40,478 bases of DNA from Bradyrhizobium cajani (GCF_009759665.1 NZ_WQNE01000051.1:1-40478); one strand, 5' to 3'; positions 26,722-35,385 are shown, counted from the stretch's first letter. Numbers and translations are program-made. Notes: generated by a model not told the origin, from the sequence alone.

Positions 26722-28521
26722 TTGCTTGACCGAACGCAACCTGACCCAAACCAAAGCGCCGAGGATGTCGCATCCAACGGTGTTCCGGAGCCCATCGCCG
26801 AAGACAAGCCGCAGGGCTGGCGGCCGCTGAACTGGCTGAAGCGTGCCGGGCAGTTCTTCTTCGCGCTGTCCTTCTCGAGCCTGACCCGCCGCATCGTCTC
26901 GCTCAACCTCGCCGGCCTCGTCGCGCTGGTCGCGAGCATCCTGTATCTGTCGCAGTTCCGCGCCGGCCTGATCGACGCGCGCGCGCAGAGCCTGCTGGTG
27001 CAGGCCGAGATCATCGCCGGCGCCATCGCCGCCTCCGCCACGGTGCAGACCAACGCCATTACCATCGACCCCGACCGGCTGCTCGACCTCAAGCCGGGCG
27101 AGACCTATGGCGGCTCTGACGAGTATTCGCCGCTGGATTTTCCGATCAACCCGGAGCGGGTCGCGCCGGTGCTGCGCACGCTGATCTCGCCGACCAAGAC
27201 GCGCGCCCGCATCTACGATCCGAACGGCAGCCTGCTGCTCGACAGCCGCAACCTCGAGAACGTGCTGCGCTACGACCTGCCGCCGCCGTCGGCCGAGAAG
27301 CCGGGATTCGTCGAGCGCGGCTTGACCGCGGTGCGCACCTGGCTGAACCGCGGTGACCTGCCGCTCTATCGCGAGCTCGGGCCGGAGAAGGGCAACGGCT
27401 ATGCCGAGGTGGCCGACGCGCTCCAGGGCCAGAAGCGCTCGATGGTGCGGGTCAATTCGCGCGGCGAGGTGATCGTCTCGGTCGCGGTCCCCGTGCTGCG
27501 CTCGCGCGCCATCCACGGCGCGCTGATGCTGTCGACCCAGGGCGACGACATCGACCAGATGGTCACGGCCGAGCGCCTCGCCATCCTGAAGGTGGGCGGC
27601 GTCGCCGCCGCCGTCATGATCATGCTGTCGCTGCTGCTGGCCAGCACGATCGCAGGTCCGGTGCGCCGGCTCGCCGACAGCGCCGAGCGCGTCCGTCGCC
27701 GCATCAAGACGCGCGTCGAGATTCCCGACTTCACCCGCCGCCGCGACGAGATCGGCCATCTCTCCGGCGCGCTGCGCGACATGACCAGCGCGCTCTACAG
27801 CCGCATCGAGGCGATCGAGATGTTCGCCGCCGACGTCGCACACGAACTGAAGAACCCGCTGACCTCGCTGCGCTCCGCGGTCGAGACGCTGCCGCTGGCG
27901 CGCAACGAGAACAGTCGCGCCCGCCTGCTCGAGGTGATCGAGCACGACGTCAAGCGGCTCGACCGGCTGATCTCGGACATCTCCGACGCCAGCCGCCTCG
28001 ATGCCGAATTGCAGCGCCAGGATGCGATCCCGGTCGATCTCCGGCGCCTGCTGGGTACGCTGGTTTCGGTCGCCAACGAGACCAAGCTCGGCCACGACGT
28101 CGCTGTCGAGGCGCGTTACGAGGGTCGCGGGCCGACCGACACGTTCGCCGTGACCGGCCACGATTCACGGCTCGGGCAAGTGGTCTCCAACCTGCTCTCC
28201 AACGCGCAGTCCTTCTCCGAGCGCGGCAGCAAGGTGCGCCTCACCTGCCGCCGCGCGCGCGGCGAGATCGAGATCGTGGTCGACGATGATGGCCCCGGCA
28301 TCCGCGACGATGCGCTGGAGCGCATCTTCGAGCGCTTCTACACCGACCGTCCGCATCAGGGCTTTGGCCAGAACTCCGGCCTCGGGCTTTCGATCTCCAA
28401 GCAGATCATCGATGCGCATGGCGGGCGCATCTGGGCGGAGAACCGTCCCGGCCCGGCCGATGCCGACGGTGCGCCGACGGTTGCCGGTGCGCGGTTCGTG
28501 GTGAGGCTGCCGGCGCTATGA
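26722..28521 (+). CDS. chvG: Sensor histidine kinase ChvG
   Basis: A 599-residue inner-membrane sensor. After a cytoplasmic N-terminus there is a first membrane helix (LAGLVALVASILYLSQF), a periplasmic sensor domain of about 220 residues, a second helix (GGVAAAVMIMLSLLLASTIA) and a HAMP segment. The HisKA domain follows with the phospho-acceptor His374 in ADVAHELKNPLTSLRS, then the HATPase domain with NLLSNAQSFS, DDDGPGI and GLGLSISKQI. The only possible start is TTG at 26722, since a TAA codon lies two codons upstream and no ATG occurs before the membrane helix; the ribosome binding site is weak. It partners ChvI 114 bases upstream. In rhizobia the periplasmic repressor ExoR holds it off; no exoR is seen here. 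Its stop overlaps the hprK start. Confidence 0.96.
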   Translation: MLDRTQPDPNQSAEDVASNGVPEPIAEDKPQGWRPLNWLKRAGQFFFALSFSSLTRRIVSLNLAGLVALVASILYLSQFRAGLIDARAQSLLVQAEIIAGAIAASATVQTNAITIDPDRLLDLKPGETYGGSDEYSPLDFPINPERVAPVLRTLISPTKTRARIYDPNGSLLLDSRNLENVLRYDLPPPSAEKPGFVERGLTAVRTWLNRGDLPLYRELGPEKGNGYAEVADALQGQKRSMVRVNSRGEVIVSVAVPVLRSRAIHGALMLSTQGDDIDQMVTAERLAILKVGGVAAAVMIMLSLLLASTIAGPVRRLADSAERVRRRIKTRVEIPDFTRRRDEIGHLSGALRDMTSALYSRIEAIEMFAADVAHELKNPLTSLRSAVETLPLARNENSRARLLEVIEHDVKRLDRLISDISDASRLDAELQRQDAIPVDLRRLLGTLVSVANETKLGHDVAVEARYEGRGPTDTFAVTGHDSRLGQVVSNLLSNAQSFSERGSKVRLTCRRARGEIEIVVDDDGPGIRDDALERIFERFYTDRPHQGFGQNSGLGLSISKQIIDAHGGRIWAENRPGPADADGAPTVAGARFVVRLPAL

Positions 28522-29042
28522 GCGGCGGCGGCCCCAGTGTTCACGCCTCCGCCGTCAAGGTCGGGACTCGGGCAGTGCTGATCCGCGGCCCCTCGGGCTC
28601 CGGCAAGTCACGCCTTGCCTTCGATCTGATCATGGCGGGACGCTCGGGCGTGCTCGAAAGGGCCGTTCTGGTCGGGGATGACCGTGTCCATCTGGCGACA
28701 GTCGGCGATGAAATTGAGGTCCGCCCTGCCCGCATTCTGGCCGGCCTGATCGAGATCCGGGGGCTCGGAATCCGTCGCTGCGACTTCGTGGAGCATGCGA
28801 CCGTCGGCCTCGTCGTCGATCTGGACGCGGACGACGCGGAACGCCTGCCATCCGCCGAATCGCTGAAAACAAGCATTTCTGGTGTCGAAATACCGAGAAT
28901 CCCGGTGACCCGCGGCTATTCACCGCTCCCCTTGGTTGTTGCGGCCTTGACCACTACCAAGAGTTCATCTTCGGTTAACCCCTCAGGCGATTGTTTGAAG
29001 GGAAATGGTAACCATATGAACCCCACTATCGCGACCGAATAG
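28518..29042 (+). CDS. hprK: HPr kinase/phosphorylase, short alphaproteobacterial form
   Basis: A 174-residue protein that would phosphorylate HPr on serine using ATP and reverse this by phosphorolysis. It keeps the P-loop GPSGSGKS (residues 24-31), the VGDDRVHL strand and the HPrK signature around LIEIRGLGI. It lacks the N-terminal domain of about 130 residues present in Firmicutes HPrK (~310 residues), as is usual for alphaproteobacterial HprK. The ATG overlaps the chvG stop (ATGA), so expression is tied to the two-component system. The last ~30 residues are a low-complexity Ser/Asn tail that may not be conserved. Target serine in the nearby HPr is present. Confidence 0.93.
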   Translation: MSGGGPSVHASAVKVGTRAVLIRGPSGSGKSRLAFDLIMAGRSGVLERAVLVGDDRVHLATVGDEIEVRPARILAGLIEIRGLGIRRCDFVEHATVGLVVDLDADDAERLPSAESLKTSISGVEIPRIPVTRGYSPLPLVVAALTTTKSSSSVNPSGDCLKGNGNHMNPTIATE

Positions 29043-29175
29043 ACCGGCGCAGCTCCCCTCATCCATCCGTCTAGATTCAGGGAGATACGCAACATCCCCT
29101 CTTGCGCGGGGGCTCTGGATGGTCAAAGTGGCGCGTTCGTGCGGTGCACCAAAAGCGCCCGCGAGGAGTTTTCCG

Positions 29176-29577
29176 ATGATTGGTCTAGTACTTGTGACCC
29201 ACGGGCGCCTTGCCGATGAATTCAAGGCAGCGCTTGAGCATGTCATGGGCCCACAAAAGCAAATCGAAGCGATCACGATCGGTGCCGAGGATGATTCCGA
29301 TCTCTGTCGAAGCGACATCATCGAGGCGGTTAACCGCGTCGATTCCGGCGACGGCGTTGCGATCCTCACCGACATGTTCGGCGGCACGCCGTCGAACCTC
29401 GCAATTTCCTGCATGAGCCGGCCCAAGGTCGAAGTGCTCGCGGGCATCAACCTTCCCATGCTGGTGAAGCTCGCCAAGGTGCGCGAGGAACGCTCGCTGC
29501 CCGACGCGATCGCGATGGCCCAGGAAGCGGGCCGCAAATACGTCACCATCGCCAGCCGCGTGCTCGCCGGCAAATGA
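29176..29577 (+). CDS. manX: PTS EIIA component, mannose/fructose family
   Basis: A 133-residue cytosolic EIIA of the mannose family. It begins MIGLVLVTHGRLADEF with the phospho-acceptor His9, and contains ILTDMFGGTPSNLA, the typical active-site strand. No EIIB, EIIC or EIID gene follows, so it is regulatory rather than a sugar transporter part, as known for the ManX protein of Sinorhizobium. The start at 29176 follows GAGGAG; the in-frame upstream ATG at 29119 adds a basic tail foreign to the family. The 133 bases between hprK and this gene may contain an additional promoter. The gene overlaps the HPr gene by four bases. Confidence 0.95.
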   Translation: MIGLVLVTHGRLADEFKAALEHVMGPQKQIEAITIGAEDDSDLCRSDIIEAVNRVDSGDGVAILTDMFGGTPSNLAISCMSRPKVEVLAGINLPMLVKLAKVREERSLPDAIAMAQEAGRKYVTIASRVLAGK

Positions 29578-29891
29578 GCGACGACGCGCCGCAAACCGGG
29601 ACGGGCGTGCCCGCGGGCGCGATCTCCAAGGAGCTCCTGATCATCAACAAGCGCGGCCTGCACGCCCGCGCCTCTGCGAAATTCGTCCAGGCGGTCGAGC
29701 GCTTCAACGCGCAGGTGTGGGTGACGCGCGGCGGCGAGACCGTCGGCGGCACCTCGATCATGGGCCTGATGATGCTCGCCGCGGGACCCGGCACGACGAT
29801 CACGGTGGCGGCCGCCGGCGATGATGCCGAAGCGGCGCTCGCGGCGATCACGGAGCTCGTTGAAAGCAAGTTCAACGAGGAAGGGGTTTAA
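29574..29891 (+). CDS. hpr: Phosphocarrier protein HPr
   Basis: A 105-residue HPr with an N-terminal extension of about 15 residues relative to E. coli HPr. The active His30 lies in INKRGLHARASAKFVQ and the regulatory Ser61 in GGTSIMGLMMLAAG; their spacing of 31 residues is the same as His15-Ser46 in standard HPr. It therefore can accept phosphate from Enzyme I (not in this window) and from HprK. Its ATG overlaps the stop of the EIIA gene, so both are translationally coupled. A palindromic repeat follows directly after the stop. Confidence 0.95.
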   Translation: MSDDAPQTGTGVPAGAISKELLIINKRGLHARASAKFVQAVERFNAQVWVTRGGETVGGTSIMGLMMLAAGPGTTITVAAAGDDAEAALAAITELVESKFNEEGV

Positions 29892-29898
29892 CCTTCAC

Positions 29899-30000
29899 CG
29901 TCATTCCGGGATGGTGCGAAGCACCAGACCCGGAATCTCGAGATTCTCAGGTGCGCAATTGCGCACCGGAGTTCGATGCTGCGCATCGCCCCGGAATGAC
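29899..30000. repeat. Palindromic intergenic repeat (CGTCATTCCGGG type)
   Basis: The element begins CGTCATTCCGGG and ends with CCCCGGAATGAC, an inverted repeat of the ends, and contains internal palindromes (GGTGCGCAATTGCGCACC, and GATGCTGCGCATC). It fills the gap between the convergent HPr and glycosyltransferase genes, and may also act as a terminator. Related copies are at 33886 and 39286. Confidence 0.88.
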
Positions 30001-30006
30001 CTTCGG

Positions 30007-31632
30007 TCACTTCTCCGGCGGCGCGATGTAGATGTTCCAGCTCATCGCCGGGCCGGCCTTGCCGTGGGTGAAGCGGCGCGTCGTCATCACGATGCGTTCG
30101 GCGTTCGGCGCAGTCTCCGACACCCATTTCTCGAATGCCGGCAGGCGGCCGTCGGTCGGATCGAACACGCCGATGAAACCATGCTTCCTGGCATCATCGC
30201 GCGAGGTCAGCCCGGAATCCCAGGCCTCCAACGGCAGCAGCGCGGACGGATGATCCGGGCTGTAGAACACCAGCGGCTGGATCTGTTCCATCGTGCCTGC
30301 GACGACGGCCCAGCGCGAGCCGAAGCGGGTGTGCCAGGCCTGGGTCAATTCGCGCGCGAGCTCCGAGCGTGCGCCATAGATCGCGGCGTTGCCGGCATTG
30401 GCCGCCATCTCGCGCGCGGCGATCCAGGGCGAGGCGGCGAGCGTCGCCACGCTGAGCACGAGCCAGATCGCGGCGATGTTGAACAGGGCCGCGCCCTGCA
30501 CCCGCAACGCCGGGATCGCGACCAGCGCCAGCGGCACCAGGAAGAACAGCGAGATGCCCCAGTCGGTCTTCATGTAGATGCTGAAGGCCAGCGCCCCGAG
30601 CGGCGGGCCGACCGCGACGATGATCTGGATGATCCAGACATTCAGCGCCTGAGAAAGATCGACACCCGGATTGACGCCGCGCGCCCAGGCGCGCGTGACG
30701 ATGCGCAACGGCGCGCGCAGGAGCAGCGCGAAACAAGGCGGCACCAGCGCAATCGCCAGCGCGGCCAGCGCCACCGGCAGCGCCAGCAGCGCGACATTGT
30801 GCAGGGCATAGCCGGCGACGAGCTGGTGCACCTGGCTGGCGTTCTCGAGGCTGTAGGTGTCGCCGGCATAGGTCAGCGGCACGAAATGCGCATCCGCCAG
30901 CCAGACGATGTGCGGGATCATCGCCACGACGAGCGTCGCGATCGCGACCCACGGCGCCGGCGACGACAGGAAGCGCAACCGCTCGGGATGGATCAACGCC
31001 GCAAGCCCAATGGCGCCGATCATGGTCAGCACCCAGTATTTCGTCATCAGCGCCAGCGCGCCGGCAAGCCCGAGCAGGACGCCGGACTGCCAGCTGCGCT
31101 TCTCGAAGGCGTTGAGATAGGCGAGCACGAGCAGCGGCAAGGTGACGAGCTGCAAGAGATCCGGGTTGTACTTGAAACCCTTGAAATTGAAGATCGGGTA
31201 GAGCGCGATCATCACCACGACCAGGAACGCGCGCCGCGCGTCGACCACGCGCAGCGCGAGGAGCCAGCAGATCACCATGCCGACGCTCACCGTCGCCATC
31301 GCGAGCGCATAGGTTGCCCAGTCCGCCGCCGGGAACACGGTGAACCAGAGGCCGGCGACCCAGCCCGACAGCGGCGGGTGCTTGCCGTAACCGAGCAGGA
31401 ACTTCTGGCCCCAGCCATAGGCTTCTGCGACGTCCATGTGAACGTCCTGCGCTGCCTTGAGATTGATCAGGATGAAGGTCCAGAGCACCGCATGCAGGAT
31501 GGCGAGCTGGATCACCAGCCAGAGGCGCGCCTCGGGCCGGATCGCGCAGGCCACCAGCCAGGCCCGGAAGCGGCCAAGGCTCAGGCGGGTCTTCGCCCGC
31601 GCTCGGGGAGATGGGATCGAAGTCGTCGACAT
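30007..31632 (-). CDS. Membrane glycosyltransferase, family 39 (ArnT/PMT-like)
   Basis: A 541-residue integral membrane protein with about ten to twelve hydrophobic helices in the first 400 residues and a soluble periplasmic C-terminus of ~140 residues. The first periplasmic loop carries the acidic motif DVHMDVAEAYGWGQ followed by GYGKHPPLSGW, the place where GT39/GT83 enzymes hold the catalytic Asp and bind polyprenyl-phosphate sugar. Such enzymes move a sugar from a lipid carrier to lipid A, protein or another envelope target. Donor and acceptor cannot be told. The ATG lies at 31632 and the gene is divergent from lepA. The long opposite-strand frame is a shadow. Confidence 0.88.
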   Translation of the reverse strand: MSTTSIPSPRARAKTRLSLGRFRAWLVACAIRPEARLWLVIQLAILHAVLWTFILINLKAAQDVHMDVAEAYGWGQKFLLGYGKHPPLSGWVAGLWFTVFPAADWATYALAMATVSVGMVICWLLALRVVDARRAFLVVVMIALYPIFNFKGFKYNPDLLQLVTLPLLVLAYLNAFEKRSWQSGVLLGLAGALALMTKYWVLTMIGAIGLAALIHPERLRFLSSPAPWVAIATLVVAMIPHIVWLADAHFVPLTYAGDTYSLENASQVHQLVAGYALHNVALLALPVALAALAIALVPPCFALLLRAPLRIVTRAWARGVNPGVDLSQALNVWIIQIIVAVGPPLGALAFSIYMKTDWGISLFFLVPLALVAIPALRVQGAALFNIAAIWLVLSVATLAASPWIAAREMAANAGNAAIYGARSELARELTQAWHTRFGSRWAVVAGTMEQIQPLVFYSPDHPSALLPLEAWDSGLTSRDDARKHGFIGVFDPTDGRLPAFEKWVSETAPNAERIVMTTRRFTHGKAGPAMSWNIYIAPPEK

Positions 31633-31746
31633 GGGGCGTTGCCTAGCGCGTTTTGGCCCCGCGTGGAATCAGCTTGGCGTGAACAAAGACCCTGAAAATA
31701 CAGCAATATGGTTGCCGCACGGGGATGTGAGTGGTATCCCGCGCCC

Positions 31747-33558
31747 ATGACGACCGTCCCCATTTCCAACATCCGCAATTTCTCCATCGTCGCCCATATC
31801 GACCATGGCAAATCGACGCTAGCCGACCGCCTGATCCAGATGACCGGCGGCCTCTCCGACCGCGAGATGGCTGGCAAGGAGCAGGTGCTCGATTCCATGG
31901 ACATCGAGCGCGAACGCGGCATCACCATCAAGGCGCAGACGGTGCGCCTCGCCTACCGTGCCAAGGACGGCAAGGATTACATCTTCAACCTGATGGACAC
32001 GCCCGGCCATGTCGACTTCGCCTACGAGGTCTCGCGGTCGCTGGCGGCGTGCGAGGGTTCCCTGCTGGTGGTCGACGCCAGCCAGGGCGTCGAAGCGCAG
32101 ACGCTCGCCAACGTCTACCAGGCGCTCGACAACAATCACGAGATCGTCCCGGTCCTGAACAAGGTCGACCTTCCCGCCGCCGAGCCCGAGAAGATCAAGC
32201 AGCAGATCGAGGACGTCATCGGCATCGACGCCTCGGACGCGGTGATGATCTCGGCCAAGACCGGCCTCGGCGTGCCCGACGTGCTGGAGGCCATCGTCAC
32301 CCGCCTGCCGCCGCCGAAGGGCGACCGCGACGCGACCTTGAAGGCGCTGCTGGTCGACAGCTGGTACGACGTCTATCTCGGCGTCGTCGTGCTCGTGCGC
32401 ATCGTCGACGGCGTCATGAAGAAGGGCAGCCGCGTCCGCATGATGGGCACGGGTGCGGCCTATGACGTCGAGCGCGTCGGCTTCTTCACGCCGAAGATGC
32501 AGCAGGTCGACGAGCTCGGCCCCGGCGAGATCGGCTTCATCACCGCCGCAATCAAGGAAGTCGCCGACACCCGCGTCGGCGACACCATCACCGACGACAG
32601 GAAGCCGGTCGCCGACATGCTGCCCGGCTTCAAGCCGGCGATCCCCGTGGTGTTCTGCGGCCTATTCCCGGTCGACGCCGACGACTTCGAGACGCTGCGC
32701 GGCGCCATGGGCAAGCTGCGCCTCAACGACGCCAGCTTCTCCTTCGAGATGGAGACCTCGGCCGCGCTCGGCTTCGGCTTCCGCTGCGGCTTCCTCGGTT
32801 TGCTCCACCTCGAAATCATCCAGGAGCGGCTGTCGCGCGAGTTCGACCTCAACCTGATCGCGACCGCGCCGAGCGTCATCTACAAGATGAAGCTGACCGA
32901 CGGCACCGAGATCGAGATCCACAACCCCGTCGACATGCCCGACGTGGTCAAGATCGCCGAGATCGACGAGCCATGGATCGAGGCGACGATCCTCACGCCG
33001 GACGAATATCTCGGCAGCGTCTTGAAGCTGTGCCAGGACCGCCGCGGCTCGCAGAAGGAGCTCACTTACGTCGGCTCGCGTGCGATGGTGAAATACGATC
33101 TGCCGCTGAACGAGGTCGTGTTCGACTTCTACGATCGGCTGAAGTCGGTCTCCAAGGGCTACGCCTCGTTCGACTATCATCTCACCGACTACAAGCCGGC
33201 CGATCTCGTCAAGATGCAGATCCTGGTCAACGCCGAGCCGGTCGATGCGCTCTCCATGCTGGTCCACCGCACCCGCGCCGAGGGGCGCGGCCGCGCCATG
33301 GTCGAGAAGATGAAGGAGCTGATCCCGCCGCACATGTTCCAGATCCCGATCCAGGCGGCGATCGGCGGCAAGGTGATCGCCCGCGAAACGGTGCGCGCGC
33401 TGCGCAAGGACGTCACCGCAAAGTGCTACGGCGGCGACATCACGCGTAAGCGAAAACTTCTGGAGAAGCAGAAGGAAGGCAAGAAGAAGATGCGGCAGTT
33501 CGGCAAGGTCGACATCCCGCAGGAGGCTTTCATTGCCGCGCTGAAGGTGGATAGCTGA
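31747..33558 (+). CDS. lepA: Elongation factor 4 (back-translocating GTPase LepA)
   Basis: A 603-residue ribosome-associated GTPase. G1 is AHIDHGKST (residues 16-24), G2 lies in ERERGITIKAQTV, G3 is DTPGHVDF, and G4 is NKVDLP. The domain order of EF-G-like factors follows, and the C-terminal LepA-specific domain ends with GKVIARETVRALRKDVTAKC, GGDITRKRKLLEKQKEGK and KKMRQFGKVDIPQEAFIA. These signatures distinguish LepA from EF-G. The length is standard. An ATG 39 bases upstream is in frame, but MTTVPISNIRNFSIVAHIDH is the family N-terminus. No strong Shine-Dalgarno sequence is seen. Confidence 0.98.
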   Translation: MTTVPISNIRNFSIVAHIDHGKSTLADRLIQMTGGLSDREMAGKEQVLDSMDIERERGITIKAQTVRLAYRAKDGKDYIFNLMDTPGHVDFAYEVSRSLAACEGSLLVVDASQGVEAQTLANVYQALDNNHEIVPVLNKVDLPAAEPEKIKQQIEDVIGIDASDAVMISAKTGLGVPDVLEAIVTRLPPPKGDRDATLKALLVDSWYDVYLGVVVLVRIVDGVMKKGSRVRMMGTGAAYDVERVGFFTPKMQQVDELGPGEIGFITAAIKEVADTRVGDTITDDRKPVADMLPGFKPAIPVVFCGLFPVDADDFETLRGAMGKLRLNDASFSFEMETSAALGFGFRCGFLGLLHLEIIQERLSREFDLNLIATAPSVIYKMKLTDGTEIEIHNPVDMPDVVKIAEIDEPWIEATILTPDEYLGSVLKLCQDRRGSQKELTYVGSRAMVKYDLPLNEVVFDFYDRLKSVSKGYASFDYHLTDYKPADLVKMQILVNAEPVDALSMLVHRTRAEGRGRAMVEKMKELIPPHMFQIPIQAAIGGKVIARETVRALRKDVTAKCYGGDITRKRKLLEKQKEGKKKMRQFGKVDIPQEAFIAALKVDS

Positions 33559-33595
33559 GGCAGAGGGGCCTTAGGCTTACAGCTACATCAGCTAC

Positions 33596-33677
33596 CGTCA
33601 TGCCCGGGCTCGTCCCGGGCATCCACGTTTTTGGAGCGGTGAAAGCGTGGATGGCCGGGTCAAGCCCGGCCATGACG
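33596..33677. repeat. Palindromic intergenic repeat (CGTCATGCCCGGG type)
   Basis: CGTCATGCCCGGG at the left end pairs with CCCGGCCATGACG at the right. Inner arms ATCCACG (33621-33627) and CGTGGAT (33646-33652) continue the dyad around a TTTTTGGAGCGGTGAAAG loop. It starts 38 bases after the lepA stop, and may double as its terminator. Confidence 0.85.
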
Positions 33678-33885
33678 ACGAAGGCGAAGGCCAAATTTCA
33701 TAGCGAGATCAGGTCCAGTCCGGGACTTTCGCGGCCGAACATCAAAAAACGCGAAAACAACCCCATGCACAGTAGCCGGGGCTTTGCTTGCATTGAGATT
33801 TTCGTTTTTTACGAATCGCGTTTGACGCGTCGGGCAAAACAGTGGCATGATGGCATCGTCGCGGGATGTGATCGGCTAAGTCCTT

Positions 33886-34012
33886 CGTCATTCCGGGGCG
33901 CGCGGAGCGCGAGCTACGATGCGCAATTGCGCATCTGAGAATCCATCATGCAGCAAGCAAGGCAGCGAAATGGATTCCGGGCTCACGCCAAGTGGCGCGC
34001 CCCGGAATGACG
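33886..34012. repeat. Palindromic intergenic repeat (CGTCATTCCGGGG type)
   Basis: About 127 bases bounded by CGTCATTCCGGGGCGCG and its inverse CGCGCCCCGGAATGACG, with internal GATGCGCAATTGCGCATC palindrome and ATCCAT/ATGGAT half-repeats. It is the longest copy in the window and shares its centre with the element at 29899. Confidence 0.88.
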
Positions 34013-34164
34013 ATGCTGCTAGCACCTTGATCATCGCCACGAAATCGTTCGCGGCCATACCGCTCACTGAAACGCGCATAGCCGCCAGCCTTGCCCTCTC
34101 CCGGCAGATAGGCCACCATCCGCAGCGCGCACCATCAACAAGACCAAAAGCGCTGAGGAAACGC

Positions 34165-35385
34165 ATGAGCAAGCCATCGAGCTTCGACTATGGCTGGGTC
34201 GTTGTCGCCGCGGGGGCGCTGATGACCTGTGTCGGCTTCGGCACCATGCTGTCGCTCGCGGTGTTCCTGCAGCCGATCTCGGAAGCGATGGGGTGGTCGC
34301 GCGCCGGCGTGTCGGCGGCGGCGACGCTGGATTTCCTCTGCATGGGCGTTGCCGCGTTCTTCTGGGGCACGCTGTCGGACCGGTTCGGCACCCGCATCGT
34401 GGTCCTTGCCGGAAGTCTGCTGCTGGGGCTCGGTCTCGTCACGGCGAGCCAGGCCGCGCAGCTGTGGCAGTTCCAGCTCTTGTTCGGCGGGCTGATCGGC
34501 ATTGCCGCCGGCAGCTTCTACGCACCGATGATGGCGCTGGCGAGCGCCTGGATCGAGAAGAACCGCAGCCTTGCGGTGGCGCTGGTCTCCGCCGGCATGG
34601 GCGTGTCGCCGGTGACGATCGCGCCGACCGCAAGCTGGCTGATCACGGCCTATGACTGGCGCACCGCGATGCTGGTGATCGGCATCGCCGCCTGGGCGCT
34701 GCTGATCCCTGCCTGCTTCCTGGTGCGTCCGGCCCCTCGCACGGCGGGCGGCGCAACGGCGGACGCTGCGCCGGACGTCGAGCTGACCGCGGCGCAGGCG
34801 CTGCGCACGCCGCAATTCATCGCGCTCGCCGCGGCGCATTTCGCCTGCTGCGCCGCGCATTCCGGCCCGATCTTCCACATGGTGTCCTATGCGATGGTGT
34901 GCGGCATCGCACCGCTCACGGCGGTGACGGTGTACAGCGTCGCCGGCGTCTCAGGCCTCGGCGGGCGCCTGCTGCTGGGCGCGCTCGCCGATCGCATCGG
35001 CGCAAAGCCCGTGCTGGTCGGCGGCCTCCTCGTGCAGGCGCTGTGCATCGCGACCTATCTCGCGGTGGCGCAGCTCGGCGAATTCTACGCGCTCTCGGTG
35101 GTGTTCGGCCTCGCCTATGGCGGGGTGATGCCGCTCTATGCGGTGCTGGTTCGCGAATTCTTCGGAGCGCGCATCATGGGCACCGTGTTCGGCGCGGTCT
35201 CGGCCTTTGCCAGCCTCGGCATGGCGCTCGGGCCATGGGCCGGCGGACTCGTGTTCGACAATTTCCAGCGCTACACATGGCTGCACGTCGGCTCCTTTGC
35301 GATCGGCCTTGCCGCCGTCGCGGTGGCGCTGAGCTTCCCGACCAGGCGCAGGCAATCGCTCGACCTCGGCCGCGCAGCGGCCTGA
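34165..35385 (+). CDS. Major facilitator superfamily transporter
   Basis: A 406-residue protein with twelve hydrophobic segments in two halves of six. The loop between helices 2 and 3 carries WGTLSDRFGTRIVV, the MFS motif A, and the equivalent place in the second half reads LLGALADRIGAKPVLVGG. The overall style (YGWVVVAAGALMTCVGFG start, FGLAYGGVMPLYAVLVREFFG in the second half) is that of the oxalate/formate and monocarboxylate-like MFS group, so a small organic anion is a reasonable guess only. TGAGGAA lies just before the ATG at 34165; a longer in-frame start lies inside the palindromic repeat and is rejected. The gene stands alone. Confidence 0.9.
   Translation: MSKPSSFDYGWVVVAAGALMTCVGFGTMLSLAVFLQPISEAMGWSRAGVSAAATLDFLCMGVAAFFWGTLSDRFGTRIVVLAGSLLLGLGLVTASQAAQLWQFQLLFGGLIGIAAGSFYAPMMALASAWIEKNRSLAVALVSAGMGVSPVTIAPTASWLITAYDWRTAMLVIGIAAWALLIPACFLVRPAPRTAGGATADAAPDVELTAAQALRTPQFIALAAAHFACCAAHSGPIFHMVSYAMVCGIAPLTAVTVYSVAGVSGLGGRLLLGALADRIGAKPVLVGGLLVQALCIATYLAVAQLGEFYALSVVFGLAYGGVMPLYAVLVREFFGARIMGTVFGAVSAFASLGMALGPWAGGLVFDNFQRYTWLHVGSFAIGLAAVAVALSFPTRRRQSLDLGRAAA

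Larger units (their letters stand above)
33559..34164. other. Long intergenic region with two palindromic repeats
   Basis: 606 bases between lepA and the MFS gene. It holds palindromic elements at 33596-33677 and 33886-34012. Between them, 33678-33885 is a lower-GC stretch with runs such as CATCAAAAAACGCG and TTCGTTTTTTACGAA and a small hairpin GCGTTTGACGC; it has no protein-like frame. It resembles a dispersed non-coding segment that I believe recurs in Bradyrhizobium intergenic DNA, but this is from memory and not shown here. The last 150 bases should contain the MFS promoter. Confidence 0.55.

Noticed and set aside
29331..29345. GGTTAACC-type sequences in hprK and manX as possible CtrA half-sites
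   Set aside because: They lie inside coding sequence, lack the second TTAA at the right distance, and are explained by ordinary codons.
29821..31695. A 624-residue plus-strand frame opposite the glycosyltransferase
   Set aside because: Arg/Asp/His-rich antisense translation of membrane-protein codons; begins inside the HPr gene in another frame.
33660..33848. A 62-residue minus-strand frame in the lepA-MFS gap
   Set aside because: It starts in a palindromic repeat and runs through the low-GC non-coding stretch without ribosome binding site or protein-like pattern.
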